Source of the DNA: Nocardia fusca NBRC 14340
GTDB taxonomy: Bacteria; Actinomycetota; Actinomycetes; Mycobacteriales; Mycobacteriaceae
Length of the DNA: 64,000 bases
Direction: 5' to 3'
Assembly (NCBI RefSeq): GCF_001618425.1
Contig: NZ_BDCU01000040.1
Span: 1-64,000, forward strand
Within the stretch, counting starts at the first letter, position 1; each line of letters starts with the position of its first letter. Shown here in pieces: positions 45,196-54,708 of the stretch. The notes under the pieces were generated by a model. The model was not told where the DNA came from. It searched no databases and was given only the letters and a program-made list of their open reading frames with translations. A program made the position numbers and the translations under genes.

Positions 45196-45689
45196 GGAAG
45201 GCTCCTTAGGTGGGAGGAACCATGCCCGAAGCACCACAGCCGCGAACGCGCGCGACCGGTATCCAGGCATGGTTGAGTACGACGGCCTTTCACCACCTGG
45301 ATCGACTACCTCAGGAGTCCGCGGGGTGCGTCCCTGAAATTCCCGTTGCCGGAGCAACGGTCGCTTGTGTTCACAGTTTCCGTCGTTTGTTTCCGAGGCG
45401 GGCCGGCCGACGAGCACGCCTTGCCACCGGGAACAGCGCGTGAGTGCACGGCGGAGTCTTCGCCCACGTCCCGATTCCGGTCATTATGAACCACCACAAG
45501 AGATAAGGAGGCAGGTTCGCTATGCTGATCCCCCAGGGGCGTTCAGCAGTTCCTGTCGCACCGAATTGTTCACCACACTGGGAATCCATCCGGATGGTGG
45601 AGTTGCGCTGCGCCGGGTGGCCTGTTCTGCTGTGTCTGCTCGCTGCTGCATGGCCGGGGATGTCGTGGCTCTGACGTACGGTTGTTCGT
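45196..45689. other. Intergenic region between divergent genes
   Basis: No gene or RNA recognised. It must contain the promoters of the leftward LOTUS-domain gene and the rightward STAND gene. Composition is less GC-biased than the genes and there are no long repeats. Confidence 0.5.
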
Positions 45690-48600
45690 ATGGTGCGCAT
45701 GGATGGGGGCGCTCGCGCAGCTTCCGGCCTCTTCTATCAGTATTTGTTCACGATCGAGTGGTTTCTGACGCTCATCGAGCGGCAATGGCCGGACGACACG
45801 TCGATCTGGATCGAGGACAGTACCGGCGTCTCGGTCGACGATCCGGATGTCATCGACTTCGCCGTCCACCATCGGGAACGGGGCATTGTCGCTGTTCATC
45901 AAGCGAAGTCCACGGTTGATCCCTCCAGCCGGACGATGACTGCCGCGGACGCTGTGACCGTGCTGGTTCGGCTATCGCGCTCGGCCGACTGTCCGGGCTA
46001 CGTGTTGACGAACAACGCCCGGCCGGGCCGCGGGATCGCCGAATTGAGCGAGATTCTCGGCCAGGACCGGCGTTCGCTGTCCGATGACGCTTTTCTGTCG
46101 CGATTGCGGCAGCTCATCTCGGGTTCCGAAGCGGCCACCGCCGCCGTCGCGTCGGTCGGTGATTCCGATGCTGTGGACCGCCTTCGGCGATGCCGCGTTG
46201 AAGCATCTGGTGAGACCTCCGCCGCGATCCGAGCAAGGATCAGTGAGCGGATACGTGCGTGGCGCGGCGCGCGCGGGCTCGCTTTGGGAGACCGGGCCGC
46301 ACGTCTACTGACGAACTCGTTGATCACCGAGGTGTTCGGACGCGCGGCGGGCGCCGTGGAGAGGGACCCGGGCTACAGTGGCGCGCCGGTGCGGAAGGTG
46401 TCGTTGGCTACCTTCGCCGGCTTCCTTGCGCAGTCCCCTCACCTGCTCGCCGAGGGCGTGGGCTTGGATGAGACATCGGTCGGGATCCATCATGTCCCCT
46501 CCGGCGAAGGAGTTGTGCGGCCTGAACAGCTGGCGGCGATCGGCGAACGCTTCGATAACGTGCGATCCCGGAAGACCCACCGATGCGCGCTGGTAGGGCG
46601 ATCCGGGATTGGTAAAAGCCGACTGGCAGCGATGTATGCCCACAACACGCGAGAGTCCTACGATCGAGTCTGCTGGATCAACGCCGAATCACCGGACTCG
46701 ATACTCGCCTCGATCATCAGCCAACGCCGCACGCTAGGTCTGGACGGACTCGAACAGCGTCCCGCCGACGAGCTGGCCGGGTTGTTCCGAGAATCGGTTT
46801 CCACCTTTACCGGTCGCTGGCTCATCGTGTTCGACAACGCCCGCCACCCGACCCAGATCGAGCGCTGGCTACCGCAGGCAGGTGCGGCGAACATCTTGAT
46901 CACGTCGAACAACTCGGTCCATTGGACTGCGTTCCGGATGCTCCCCATACCGCGAATGAGCAACGATCAAGCGCTCGAGCTGCTCCGTTCGCGCCTCGAA
47001 CACGACACCCCAACGACCGATTCCACGATCGCCGCCGAGAACGCCATCGTGAACAAGTTCCACGGATGGCCACTCGCGCTTCAGATCGTCGCGGCGCACT
47101 TCGGCTCGGTGTCGAGGCTGGAGCGCGGAGTGCATGCCTACCTGGCCTATATCGACGACTACGTTCTCGATGACGAATCACTCGATCGAGACGGCTATCC
47201 GCGCACGTTGCAGGCAGCGATCCATATCTGTATCGATCGTCTGGGCGACCATGCGGTTCGATCCGAGGATCCGGCCGCGACAACGGGACTCATCATGCTC
47301 GGGATGGGGTCGGTCTTCGCGGCCAACGACATACCCGAACAAATTCTCTACGCAACGGCAGCGATCCCCGAAGAGTTGCTCGAACACGATGATGGTCGTC
47401 CCGCCATGGTCCCCGACTACGAACTCCCCCAGGTCGACCGTGCGGTGCGCGGCATCCGCACGGAATCGCTGATCGACCAGAGCGAGAGCTCCGAGGACAC
47501 ATCCACACGGGAACTACGGACCCGGATCGATATCAACGACATCATCCAGCGCATCGTTCGCGAACGATTCGAACTCGAGGTATTGGTCAGCCGATCTGCC
47601 GCGCACCTGACATCATGGCTCGTCCACTACCTCATCCAGGGGCGATACGCCGAGGCCGTGGCGATCCAACCCCACGCACGCGCCGTCCTCGAACACACCA
47701 CACAGTGCGCAGACCAGTTCGACAAACTCCGGTGGTGCGCGGTCCTGGCCGGCAATCTGGCCGAACTCCTCGACGTGCAGGGCCAGATCCCCGAAGCGAT
47801 GCGATGGCTGACCCTGGCGCTCCAACTCCAGGATGCATTCCCCGGATCCACCCACCGGGCAAAGGCCAAGGCCTCACACCAACTGTTCAAATGCTCGACC
47901 CGCCTCGGCGGCAGCCGCGACGACATATACCCCTACGCCGAAGCCACCGTGGATGCCTTGGAAACCGCAGCGGCAGCACAGGATGCCCACTGGGAGGCAG
48001 AGAGCCTGCGGTTCAGTATCGAATCCTGGCTATCCACATCCATTGCCAAAGCCGAATTCGATCACAGCGATACGAGCCAGTTGATCAACCTCAAAGGGCG
48101 GGTCGATGCGCTTTCCGAACCGTTCCGGTCCAGCGCCACCGAGCCGCATCATGGTCTCATCCGCGCGGTCAACGGCCTCTTGCGCGACCACCGTGACACA
48201 GAAGCACTGGCCCTGATCGACGCGACACTCAGCCAGCTACCGGCCCATGAACACTTTCCCCGCATGATTGTTTCCGCCTACCGAATCGAAACGCTGACCT
48301 ACCTCGGAAGACTCGCGGATGTATCGACTCAGCTCGACCAACTCGCAACGGATATGGCGGCCCACCCACAGGTACGGGCCGGGATCGGCACCATCGTGCT
48401 CGACGCAGGCACTGGGCTGTTCACCGAATGGGTAACCGGTAAAGACAGCCGGGTCGTGCCACTCATCGAACGAGTCGTCAGGCTCTGTGATCGTCTCCTC
48501 GTCAGTGACTACGACCGATACCGTCACGCTCTCCTGACCGCGTTCGACGCCAGCGTCCGGGGCGACTACACAGGTGTCCACTCGATCCTGCAGACCGCAG

Positions 48601-49064
48601 ACTCCCTGCGACCATCCCAGATGCCGGACAACGTGCTGTCCTCACAAGCGCTCGAATACCTCATGTCCTGGCTGCATTACTGGCTGAAATGCAAAGACGT
48701 GGACAAGACCGCGCGGCTGATCCTCGCCTCACCTGTTGGATGGAGACCGCTCGACCTTATGGCCAGCTCGGCCACCGACTTGCTGGTGACGGTATCAAGC
48801 CGTGACATCGAAGGACTTCGCTCTTCTGATGTCTACCTCGCACAATGGACCGACCTCACCTATGGCGCAGACCGGATCGCCGAGCTCCGCGAACCGAACA
48901 CGAACTCGCCGATCGCGCGCCTGCATATAGGGGCACCTGAAGGCATCGACGAGCATTCCGGCATGCCTGCCGACATCGACCTCGGCACGCTACGCAGACT
49001 GCTACTCACTACCAATGACCACCCCTACTGGACCGCCGAAGCTCACTTCATCAGCGCCCAGTGA
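45690..49064 (+). CDS. Avs-like STAND NTPase with N-terminal nuclease-like domain
   Basis: 1124 residues. N-terminal domain (about 1-200) has a Cap4/Mrr-like PD-(D/E)XK layout: ASGLFYQYLFTIEWF, DVIDFAVHH (D56) and VAVHQAKS (Q71, K73). The central NTPase has Walker A GRSGIGKS at 303-310, Walker B RWLIVFDNA near 375 and a sensor ILITSNN. The C-terminal 550 residues are helical TPR-like repeats. Nuclease-STAND-repeat proteins are the Avs/NLR-like antiphage sensors: the repeats recognise a phage protein and trigger DNA cutting. Assignment to a numbered Avs type is not possible by eye. Intact frame; no strong ribosome site at the ATG. Confidence 0.8.
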   Translation: MVRMDGGARAASGLFYQYLFTIEWFLTLIERQWPDDTSIWIEDSTGVSVDDPDVIDFAVHHRERGIVAVHQAKSTVDPSSRTMTAADAVTVLVRLSRSADCPGYVLTNNARPGRGIAELSEILGQDRRSLSDDAFLSRLRQLISGSEAATAAVASVGDSDAVDRLRRCRVEASGETSAAIRARISERIRAWRGARGLALGDRAARLLTNSLITEVFGRAAGAVERDPGYSGAPVRKVSLATFAGFLAQSPHLLAEGVGLDETSVGIHHVPSGEGVVRPEQLAAIGERFDNVRSRKTHRCALVGRSGIGKSRLAAMYAHNTRESYDRVCWINAESPDSILASIISQRRTLGLDGLEQRPADELAGLFRESVSTFTGRWLIVFDNARHPTQIERWLPQAGAANILITSNNSVHWTAFRMLPIPRMSNDQALELLRSRLEHDTPTTDSTIAAENAIVNKFHGWPLALQIVAAHFGSVSRLERGVHAYLAYIDDYVLDDESLDRDGYPRTLQAAIHICIDRLGDHAVRSEDPAATTGLIMLGMGSVFAANDIPEQILYATAAIPEELLEHDDGRPAMVPDYELPQVDRAVRGIRTESLIDQSESSEDTSTRELRTRIDINDIIQRIVRERFELEVLVSRSAAHLTSWLVHYLIQGRYAEAVAIQPHARAVLEHTTQCADQFDKLRWCAVLAGNLAELLDVQGQIPEAMRWLTLALQLQDAFPGSTHRAKAKASHQLFKCSTRLGGSRDDIYPYAEATVDALETAAAAQDAHWEAESLRFSIESWLSTSIAKAEFDHSDTSQLINLKGRVDALSEPFRSSATEPHHGLIRAVNGLLRDHRDTEALALIDATLSQLPAHEHFPRMIVSAYRIETLTYLGRLADVSTQLDQLATDMAAHPQVRAGIGTIVLDAGTGLFTEWVTGKDSRVVPLIERVVRLCDRLLVSDYDRYRHALLTAFDASVRGDYTGVHSILQTADSLRPSQMPDNVLSSQALEYLMSWLHYWLKCKDVDKTARLILASPVGWRPLDLMASSATDLLVTVSSRDIEGLRSSDVYLAQWTDLTYGADRIAELREPNTNSPIARLHIGAPEGIDEHSGMPADIDLGTLRRLLLTTNDHPYWTAEAHFISAQ

Positions 49065-49702
49065 CCACCCACGGTGCGGCGCAGCACCACAGTGGTGCTC
49101 CACGCTCAGGCTGAGTGGGCTGTCGGCGTCTAGGGAGCGTTCTATGCACGACCGCCCATTCGAAGAGGTCAGGCACTCATCGAGGTCCCTGGTCCCGTCC
49201 CGCACGGTCCGGTCGCCACCACCGCGGTCGGCACGAGCAGAGCCGAGAACCCAGGCGGTGAATACGCACCGCAGGACGGTCCGCGGAGGCAGGAACCGAA
49301 AGCGTGCCCTGAAACCCTGGGCTTCACGGCACGCACCCCTCAGCGCGGCGACGATAGCCACAACCGCAGGAACAAGGCTGGATAAGGCGTGCGATCGTCA
49401 CGGGTCGCTTCTTTCACTATCAGGAAGGGTCGGTACCGGAGTCTCGGGGCGTGGAAGCCCCCGCGTCCGGGTACCGGGGTTCGGGTCATGGGTGTAGACG
49501 GCAGGTTCGGACAGGATCGGGTAGGGGTGGCGCAGGAGTTGGTGCATGGCCAGCGAATTCAGAATCATTCCCGAACGCGAGTCTCAGGCCGACCGCTCCG
49601 GCCGATGCGAACTGGATGGGACGACAGGACAGAGGACGACTCGGCCCGCGGTAGCGAGAGCTGAGGGGATGACACAGAAACCTCCAAGAGGAGAAGCGGT
49701 TG
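49065..49702. other. Intergenic region, no supported gene
   Basis: About 640 bp. Short open frames occur on both strands but none has a convincing ribosome site together with protein-like composition. No tRNA, CRISPR or transposon end recognised. Confidence 0.5.
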
Positions 49703-51757
49703 CTATTCGTAGTCGTCGTTTCTGCACCCGGCGACATAGGCGTCCGACGCCAGCCACTGCCGGCACAGTGGCCCGTGCCCGCCGTGCTCGCTGCACACGA
49801 ACAGTGCCTCCCCCAGCGACCCGAACCCGACATCACCATTAGCGCAGTCACTGTGACGTAACCGCCACAAGTCCCGCGCCGCCGAACTGACGCCCCCCGC
49901 AGCCGGATTCATCGCTGCCCGCGGGAAACTGTCGGCGGGCCAGCCGGTCCAGTCCGCGATCGATTCCAGGTAATCGGGCGCGAAGATCGGGGCGCCGGGC
50001 AACACGGGGATATCGAAGCCCGCCACGAACACGGGCAGCTGGCCGGCCAGGGCGAGGCGGTGTTCTCGCAGTTCGGTGAGAACTTGTTGAGCTTGTTGCG
50101 GGGTTTGCAGGTTGCGGGCGTTGTACCAGCCGCTGTGGTCATAGAGATACTCCAGGGCCACGACCGCGGCAGCCAAGCGAGCCAAGCGAGCGGCCTTCGG
50201 GTCGGTCATCGCGTTCGCGGCGATGAAAGCGGCGGTGACCATCAGTCGCACACCGGTCGTCCGGGCGAGATCGACTCCAGCCGAATCCCGGCCCAGCGCA
50301 AGCCCCTCCGGCTCGAATTGTGCGGCGCCGAGCGCCGAATACAGGTCCTGGCCCAGGATCTCTTCCCGCTGGGTGATCAACTCCAGCCACCACGGTCGGG
50401 TTTTCGGGGTGCCGTCCAAGGTCAGCACGCTCAGGGTACGGCCTGCTCGCCCGGCGGCGAGCAGCAGGACCCGATTGTCGCCTTCAGCGGTACCGGCGCC
50501 GGCTTGGTTGGCCAGCGAGTCCGAGATGTAATTGACCCGCAAATGGCCTTGGGCTCCGGCCAGGCGGCGGCAGGTCAGCAGAATCTGCTCCGCCCCCGCA
50601 ATCAGAGTGGGTTTGACCACCATGAACCACAACGCGGGCAGGTCCTCGGACCGGGCGGCCATATCCCGGACCATCCGGCCCAGCACCGAGCCCGCGTACG
50701 CGTGCGCTGCCACGGTGGCGAGGTCGCGGAGCACGTCATCGCTGTCACCGTGCGGTCGCTGAGCCTTGTAGCTCACCATCGCGGCGACCGTGGCGAGAGC
50801 GGCGGCCTGGCTTGAGGTCGCCAGGTCCAGGCGGCCGCCTTGGAGTGGCCTGATCGTGTGGTGGAATCGCTGGCGGATCTCGATGTCGGACAGGAAACGG
50901 CCGTCTTCCCCGACCCGACCCCACTCACCGGCGAGCAACGCATCCGCGGGTACCAAGGTGCCGTTGAAGCGGATCGCGCCATGATCCATCGCCGCACCCA
51001 GTTTCGCCGACAGCGCCACCACCTCGACGCCCTCGGCCAGCCCCGCTTCTTCGGTACGCAGTCGGACCACGAACGCCAGCACTCCCTGCTCGCGGTCTGC
51101 GCCCAGTTCAGGGTCGTATTCGAGCAGTCGTGCGGTGACCACGACGATCTTGGGCACCGTCGGGTCGGCTACATTCGGCATGAGCTTGATCGCGCCGATA
51201 TACGGAGTGGTCAACCGGAAGCCACCTGCCTCGGCATCCCAGCGGGCTTCGGTGTTCTGGTTGGCGCCGTTGGTGCCGGCCGCCTCGGTCAACGCCAGCA
51301 CGCCGAGCGCGGCACCGATATTCAACTCGGCCAAGCACTGCCGCTGATACTCGCTGCCGTTACCCAACACGAGCAGTGACCAGATCACGAGGTCGAAGTT
51401 CCCGGTCCACACCGCATGCAGATGATGAGCTCCGATATGCGCCGCATCGCACAGCGCGCCTCGCAGGTGAACATCGGCGGCGATATCTTGTGCTGGCATG
51501 CCCACAGCGGCCAGCATCCCCCGCAGCAGATCCGGAGCAAGCCCGGCCTCCTGGCCTGCCGACATATGGTCCTGCGGGACATCGCCGAGGCCGAGGATGA
51601 TCTCCCGTGCCTTGCGGTGGGTTTCCAGGTGCGGGCCGTAGATCGAGTCCCGCACCGCGGCGACGGTCGGGTCGTCGCCCTGATATCCCAGAGCAGTGAT
51701 CGGGGCGGAAGCGATGGTGGTCATGGCGGGCAACTCTTTTCGTGTCGAGTCGATCAT
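49703..51757 (-). CDS. Acyl-CoA oxidase/dehydrogenase-like flavoprotein
   Basis: 684 residues. The central FAD/substrate region is of acyl-CoA oxidase type: ALGVLALTEAAGTNGANQNTEARW (part of the ALTE motif at about 180-190), then IRPLQGGRLDLATSSQAAAL and RRLAGAQGHLRVNYI. Length matches acyl-CoA oxidases (about 650) rather than dehydrogenases (about 380). The start ATG 51757 has AAGAGGAC upstream. Last gene of a leftward operon with two P450s, 73 bp after the first of them. The substrate is unknown; desaturation of a CoA- or carrier-bound acyl group is a guess from the family. Confidence 0.75.
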   Translation of the reverse strand: MIDSTRKELPAMTTIASAPITALGYQGDDPTVAAVRDSIYGPHLETHRKAREIILGLGDVPQDHMSAGQEAGLAPDLLRGMLAAVGMPAQDIAADVHLRGALCDAAHIGAHHLHAVWTGNFDLVIWSLLVLGNGSEYQRQCLAELNIGAALGVLALTEAAGTNGANQNTEARWDAEAGGFRLTTPYIGAIKLMPNVADPTVPKIVVVTARLLEYDPELGADREQGVLAFVVRLRTEEAGLAEGVEVVALSAKLGAAMDHGAIRFNGTLVPADALLAGEWGRVGEDGRFLSDIEIRQRFHHTIRPLQGGRLDLATSSQAAALATVAAMVSYKAQRPHGDSDDVLRDLATVAAHAYAGSVLGRMVRDMAARSEDLPALWFMVVKPTLIAGAEQILLTCRRLAGAQGHLRVNYISDSLANQAGAGTAEGDNRVLLLAAGRAGRTLSVLTLDGTPKTRPWWLELITQREEILGQDLYSALGAAQFEPEGLALGRDSAGVDLARTTGVRLMVTAAFIAANAMTDPKAARLARLAAAVVALEYLYDHSGWYNARNLQTPQQAQQVLTELREHRLALAGQLPVFVAGFDIPVLPGAPIFAPDYLESIADWTGWPADSFPRAAMNPAAGGVSSAARDLWRLRHSDCANGDVGFGSLGEALFVCSEHGGHGPLCRQWLASDAYVAGCRNDDYE

Positions 51758-51830
51758 GGCGTCCTCTTTCCCGAGTGCGGGATCAGGAGATAACGGGTGC
51801 GAAGGTCGGTGGACCGGCACACCCGGGGTG

Positions 51831-53081
51831 TCATCGGAGGGCGGGCGCTGGCGGAATGATCAGTGGCGGTGTGGGTGGGAACGCGACGGGCACGGCCGCC
51901 GGTGCACGGTGGAACGGGCCGGGCCGCCACCCGATCTCATCGGCAAGTTCGGCTTCGGGGAAGGCGTCGAAGAAGTATCCGATGGCCTCGATCGCGATCT
52001 GTTTGGACATCTCCCGCGCCATATCCGGGCAGGCATGCGGGCCGCTGCCGTAGGCCAGATGCGCGCGGTTGTCGGTCCAGCCCCGGTTACCGACGATCGC
52101 GGGGTCGGTGTTGCAGGCGGCCATGCTCACCAGCACCGGCTGATCCGCTGGCAGCCACACTCGATCGACCAGAACCGGCTGGCGCGGGTAGCTGTTGCAG
52201 AGGTTGGCCATCGGCGGATCGTCGGCGAGGGTTTCTTCGACCGCATCACGCACCGGGGGCGTGAAGTGAGCGTTGTCGTGCCGATAGCGGACAGCGGTCA
52301 GCATCCGCCGTACCGTGTTCGCGATCAGATTGCGCACCGGTTCGATCCCCGCGGAGTAGATCGTGACCAGCTGATGCATCCGCTGCTCATCGGTGAGGTT
52401 CGGGCACCGGTGGACCAGCCAGGAGGCGATATCGGCGGCGGGGGTGCGGCGTTTGAGTTCGATCAACTCGAACAGAGCAGACGCGACCTCGGCGTTCACG
52501 TGCTCGGTGTCGACGCCTTCGAACATGGCCGCGATCGCCACACGCAGCCGTTCGCCGATCCCGGGTGGGCAGCCGACGGTCTCGTTGAGCACCGTGAACA
52601 CCAGCGGGGTGATGAAATGCTCGATCAGTTCGACCTTCCCGGCCTGGCAGAACTTGTTGATCAGTGAGGCGGCGATCCGGATCGTGCGTTCCCGCACCGC
52701 GTGCAGATCGACTACCGACAATGCGGTCTGGAGCGCATCCCGGTGGCCGGTGTGCTCCTTGCCCGCGGTCCGCAGCGCGTTGGGCCGCCAGCCCAGCATC
52801 GGCAGCAGCGGATGATCATCCGGAAGGGATTTCTCCCATGTCCGTGGATCGGCCGGGAACCGGTCGGGGTCATTGAGGACCCGCACCGCGGTGTGGTAGC
52901 CGATAACCAGGGTTGCCGGGACATTCGGGGCGAGTTCGACCGGGGCCAGGGTTCGTCCGCCTTGGCGCATGCGCTCGTAGGCGGCGTAGGGGGCGATAGC
53001 GAAGGCGGGAGTATAGAGCTTGGTCTTCGGGCCGAGGCTTTCGATCGAACGGCTGCCGGCTCGGGATTGCTGGGTGACCAT
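51831..53081 (-). CDS. Cytochrome P450 without canonical ExxR (1)
   Basis: 416 residues. Heme-binding loop YGSGPHACPDMARE near 355-368 with the axial Cys. The I-helix is SAGIEPVRNL, where the usual AGxET Thr is replaced by Pro. In the K-helix the expected ExxR reads ETLA, so the Arg is missing, as known for CYP157-type conservon P450s. The rest of the fold is normal length. It lies between another such P450 and an acyl-CoA-oxidase-like gene. Catalytic competence is doubtful; a regulatory or unusual oxidative role is possible. Confidence 0.85.
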   Translation of the reverse strand: MVTQQSRAGSRSIESLGPKTKLYTPAFAIAPYAAYERMRQGGRTLAPVELAPNVPATLVIGYHTAVRVLNDPDRFPADPRTWEKSLPDDHPLLPMLGWRPNALRTAGKEHTGHRDALQTALSVVDLHAVRERTIRIAASLINKFCQAGKVELIEHFITPLVFTVLNETVGCPPGIGERLRVAIAAMFEGVDTEHVNAEVASALFELIELKRRTPAADIASWLVHRCPNLTDEQRMHQLVTIYSAGIEPVRNLIANTVRRMLTAVRYRHDNAHFTPPVRDAVEETLADDPPMANLCNSYPRQPVLVDRVWLPADQPVLVSMAACNTDPAIVGNRGWTDNRAHLAYGSGPHACPDMAREMSKQIAIEAIGYFFDAFPEAELADEIGWRPGPFHRAPAAVPVAFPPTPPLIIPPAPALR

Positions 53082-53143
53082 GATTTTTCGGTGTCCTCAC
53101 AAAACGGGCATCAAGACGAAAGGCGAAGCAGCGGGGCAGCAGG

Positions 53144-54400
53144 TCAGTACGGCCGGGACCGGGCAGGTTCGAACCGCACCGGCACCGCGGTCGGCGACCG
53201 ATGAAACGGGCTCGGTCGCCACACCAGCTCCCCAGCGAGCTCCATATCCGGCACCGCGTCCATGAGCTGGTCGATCGCGACCGTGGCGATCAACAGTGCG
53301 AGATCGCTGGCCAGGCAGGCATGTGCCCCGGCGCCGAACGCGATATGCGACCGGTTGCCGCGCCGGTCACCGCGGGCGATGGCCGGGTCGCGGTGAGACG
53401 CTGCGAGTCCGATCACGACCGGCCGGTGCGCGGGCAGCCACACGTTGCCGATCAGCTGCGGGACCTGCGGGTAGCGCACACACCATTGCGCCAAGGGCGG
53501 ATTGTCGAACAACACCGCATCCAGCACGTCCCGTGTGGACATGCTGCCGCCCAGCGCGGCGTCCATCCGGTCATCGGTCAGTATCGACGCGATCGCGTTC
53601 GTGATCAGGCCGATGGTGGGCTCGACAGCCATCTCATAGATCAGAATGAGCTGCGCGACGACCTCGGACTCCGACCATCCTGGGTCGTCGTCGGCCAGCA
53701 GCCACGACATCACATCCGCGCCCGGGGCGGTGGTCTTCCATAGCACTGCCTCGCCCAACAACGATTCCAGCGTTCGACGCCCGGCCACCGCCGCAACCGC
53801 ATCCCCTGCCTCGGCCAGTGCGGGGACCACTCGTGCCACCTCGTCCGCCATTTCCTCCGGGAGACCGACCAGCCGATTGACCGCGGCCAGGACCAGCGGG
53901 GCTGCGAACTGCCCACGCAGCTCCGCCTCGCCGCGATGCCAGAACTCGTTGATCAGCGCGACCGCGTCCCGTTCCACTTCCGCCTGCACCGCGTGCTGGT
54001 CCACGCGGCCCAGCGCCGCCATATGCGCACCCCGTAACCGGGAATGTTCGACACCGGAGGTCCGCGCGGGAGTCTGCCCCGACGCCAGCAGGGGCCGGAC
54101 CGGGCACTCGACGGGCACCTTCTTCTGCCACTCCGCAGAAGTGGCCGGAAACCTCTCCGGGCTCTGAAGAACGTGCAGGGCGTCCTCATGCCCCATCACC
54201 AACGTCGCCGGTACACCAGGCGCCAGCTCCACCGGCACCAGCGACCCGAACTCCGCCCGCCACTCCCGGAATAACCGGGCCGGATCCGCAGCGAACTCAG
54301 CCGTGTACAGCGGTACAGCGCGGTCGTCCGGTGCAACCGGTGACCCCTGAACAACTGCAGGGTCGGCTGGCGGGGCACCCGATGGACGGGCAAATGGCAT
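53144..54400 (-). CDS. Cytochrome P450 without canonical ExxR (2)
   Basis: 418 residues, clearly related to the P450 downstream. Heme loop FGAGAHACLASDLA. The K-helix position reads LDAVLFDNPP with neither Glu nor Arg in place, and the I-helix has MAVEPTIGLI. The shared C-terminal motif (WRPSPFHRSPTAVPV, compare WRPGPFHRAPAAVPV) shows that the two genes arose by duplication. ATG 54400 is the preferred start. It is divergent from the NB-ARC regulator at 54709; the 308-bp gap between them should hold both promoters. Confidence 0.85.
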   Translation of the reverse strand: MPFARPSGAPPADPAVVQGSPVAPDDRAVPLYTAEFAADPARLFREWRAEFGSLVPVELAPGVPATLVMGHEDALHVLQSPERFPATSAEWQKKVPVECPVRPLLASGQTPARTSGVEHSRLRGAHMAALGRVDQHAVQAEVERDAVALINEFWHRGEAELRGQFAAPLVLAAVNRLVGLPEEMADEVARVVPALAEAGDAVAAVAGRRTLESLLGEAVLWKTTAPGADVMSWLLADDDPGWSESEVVAQLILIYEMAVEPTIGLITNAIASILTDDRMDAALGGSMSTRDVLDAVLFDNPPLAQWCVRYPQVPQLIGNVWLPAHRPVVIGLAASHRDPAIARGDRRGNRSHIAFGAGAHACLASDLALLIATVAIDQLMDAVPDMELAGELVWRPSPFHRSPTAVPVRFEPARSRPY

Positions 54401-54708
54401 GGTCACAACACTCCAAACGGGGGTCGGTGCGCGTGGCGGCATTGCCGCATACGACCGGAAGATCGGGTGGTCCGGCGCAGTCCAGCGACACTTCGCTTGA
54501 GCTCTTGAATCAGCTCACCGTCGCTACTACCGGCCGCTTGTCGGCTGGAATCGACCCTGCCGGGACACGGTGTCGCATCTCCACACCCACGTAATGCCCA
54601 TCTGAAACTTCTTGTGCCCGTGATGTCCCCTCTACATCCCTCTACGATGAGCAGAGCCAGCAGACGCAGGGAACCGAAAGGTCTGAAGGGGCAAAAGGGG
54701 AAACGGCG

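Noticed and set aside
45690..49064. Possible AfsR-type transcriptional regulator
   Set aside because: There is no DNA-binding domain; the N-terminus has a nuclease-like D...Q-x-K pattern instead, so an Avs-like reading is better.
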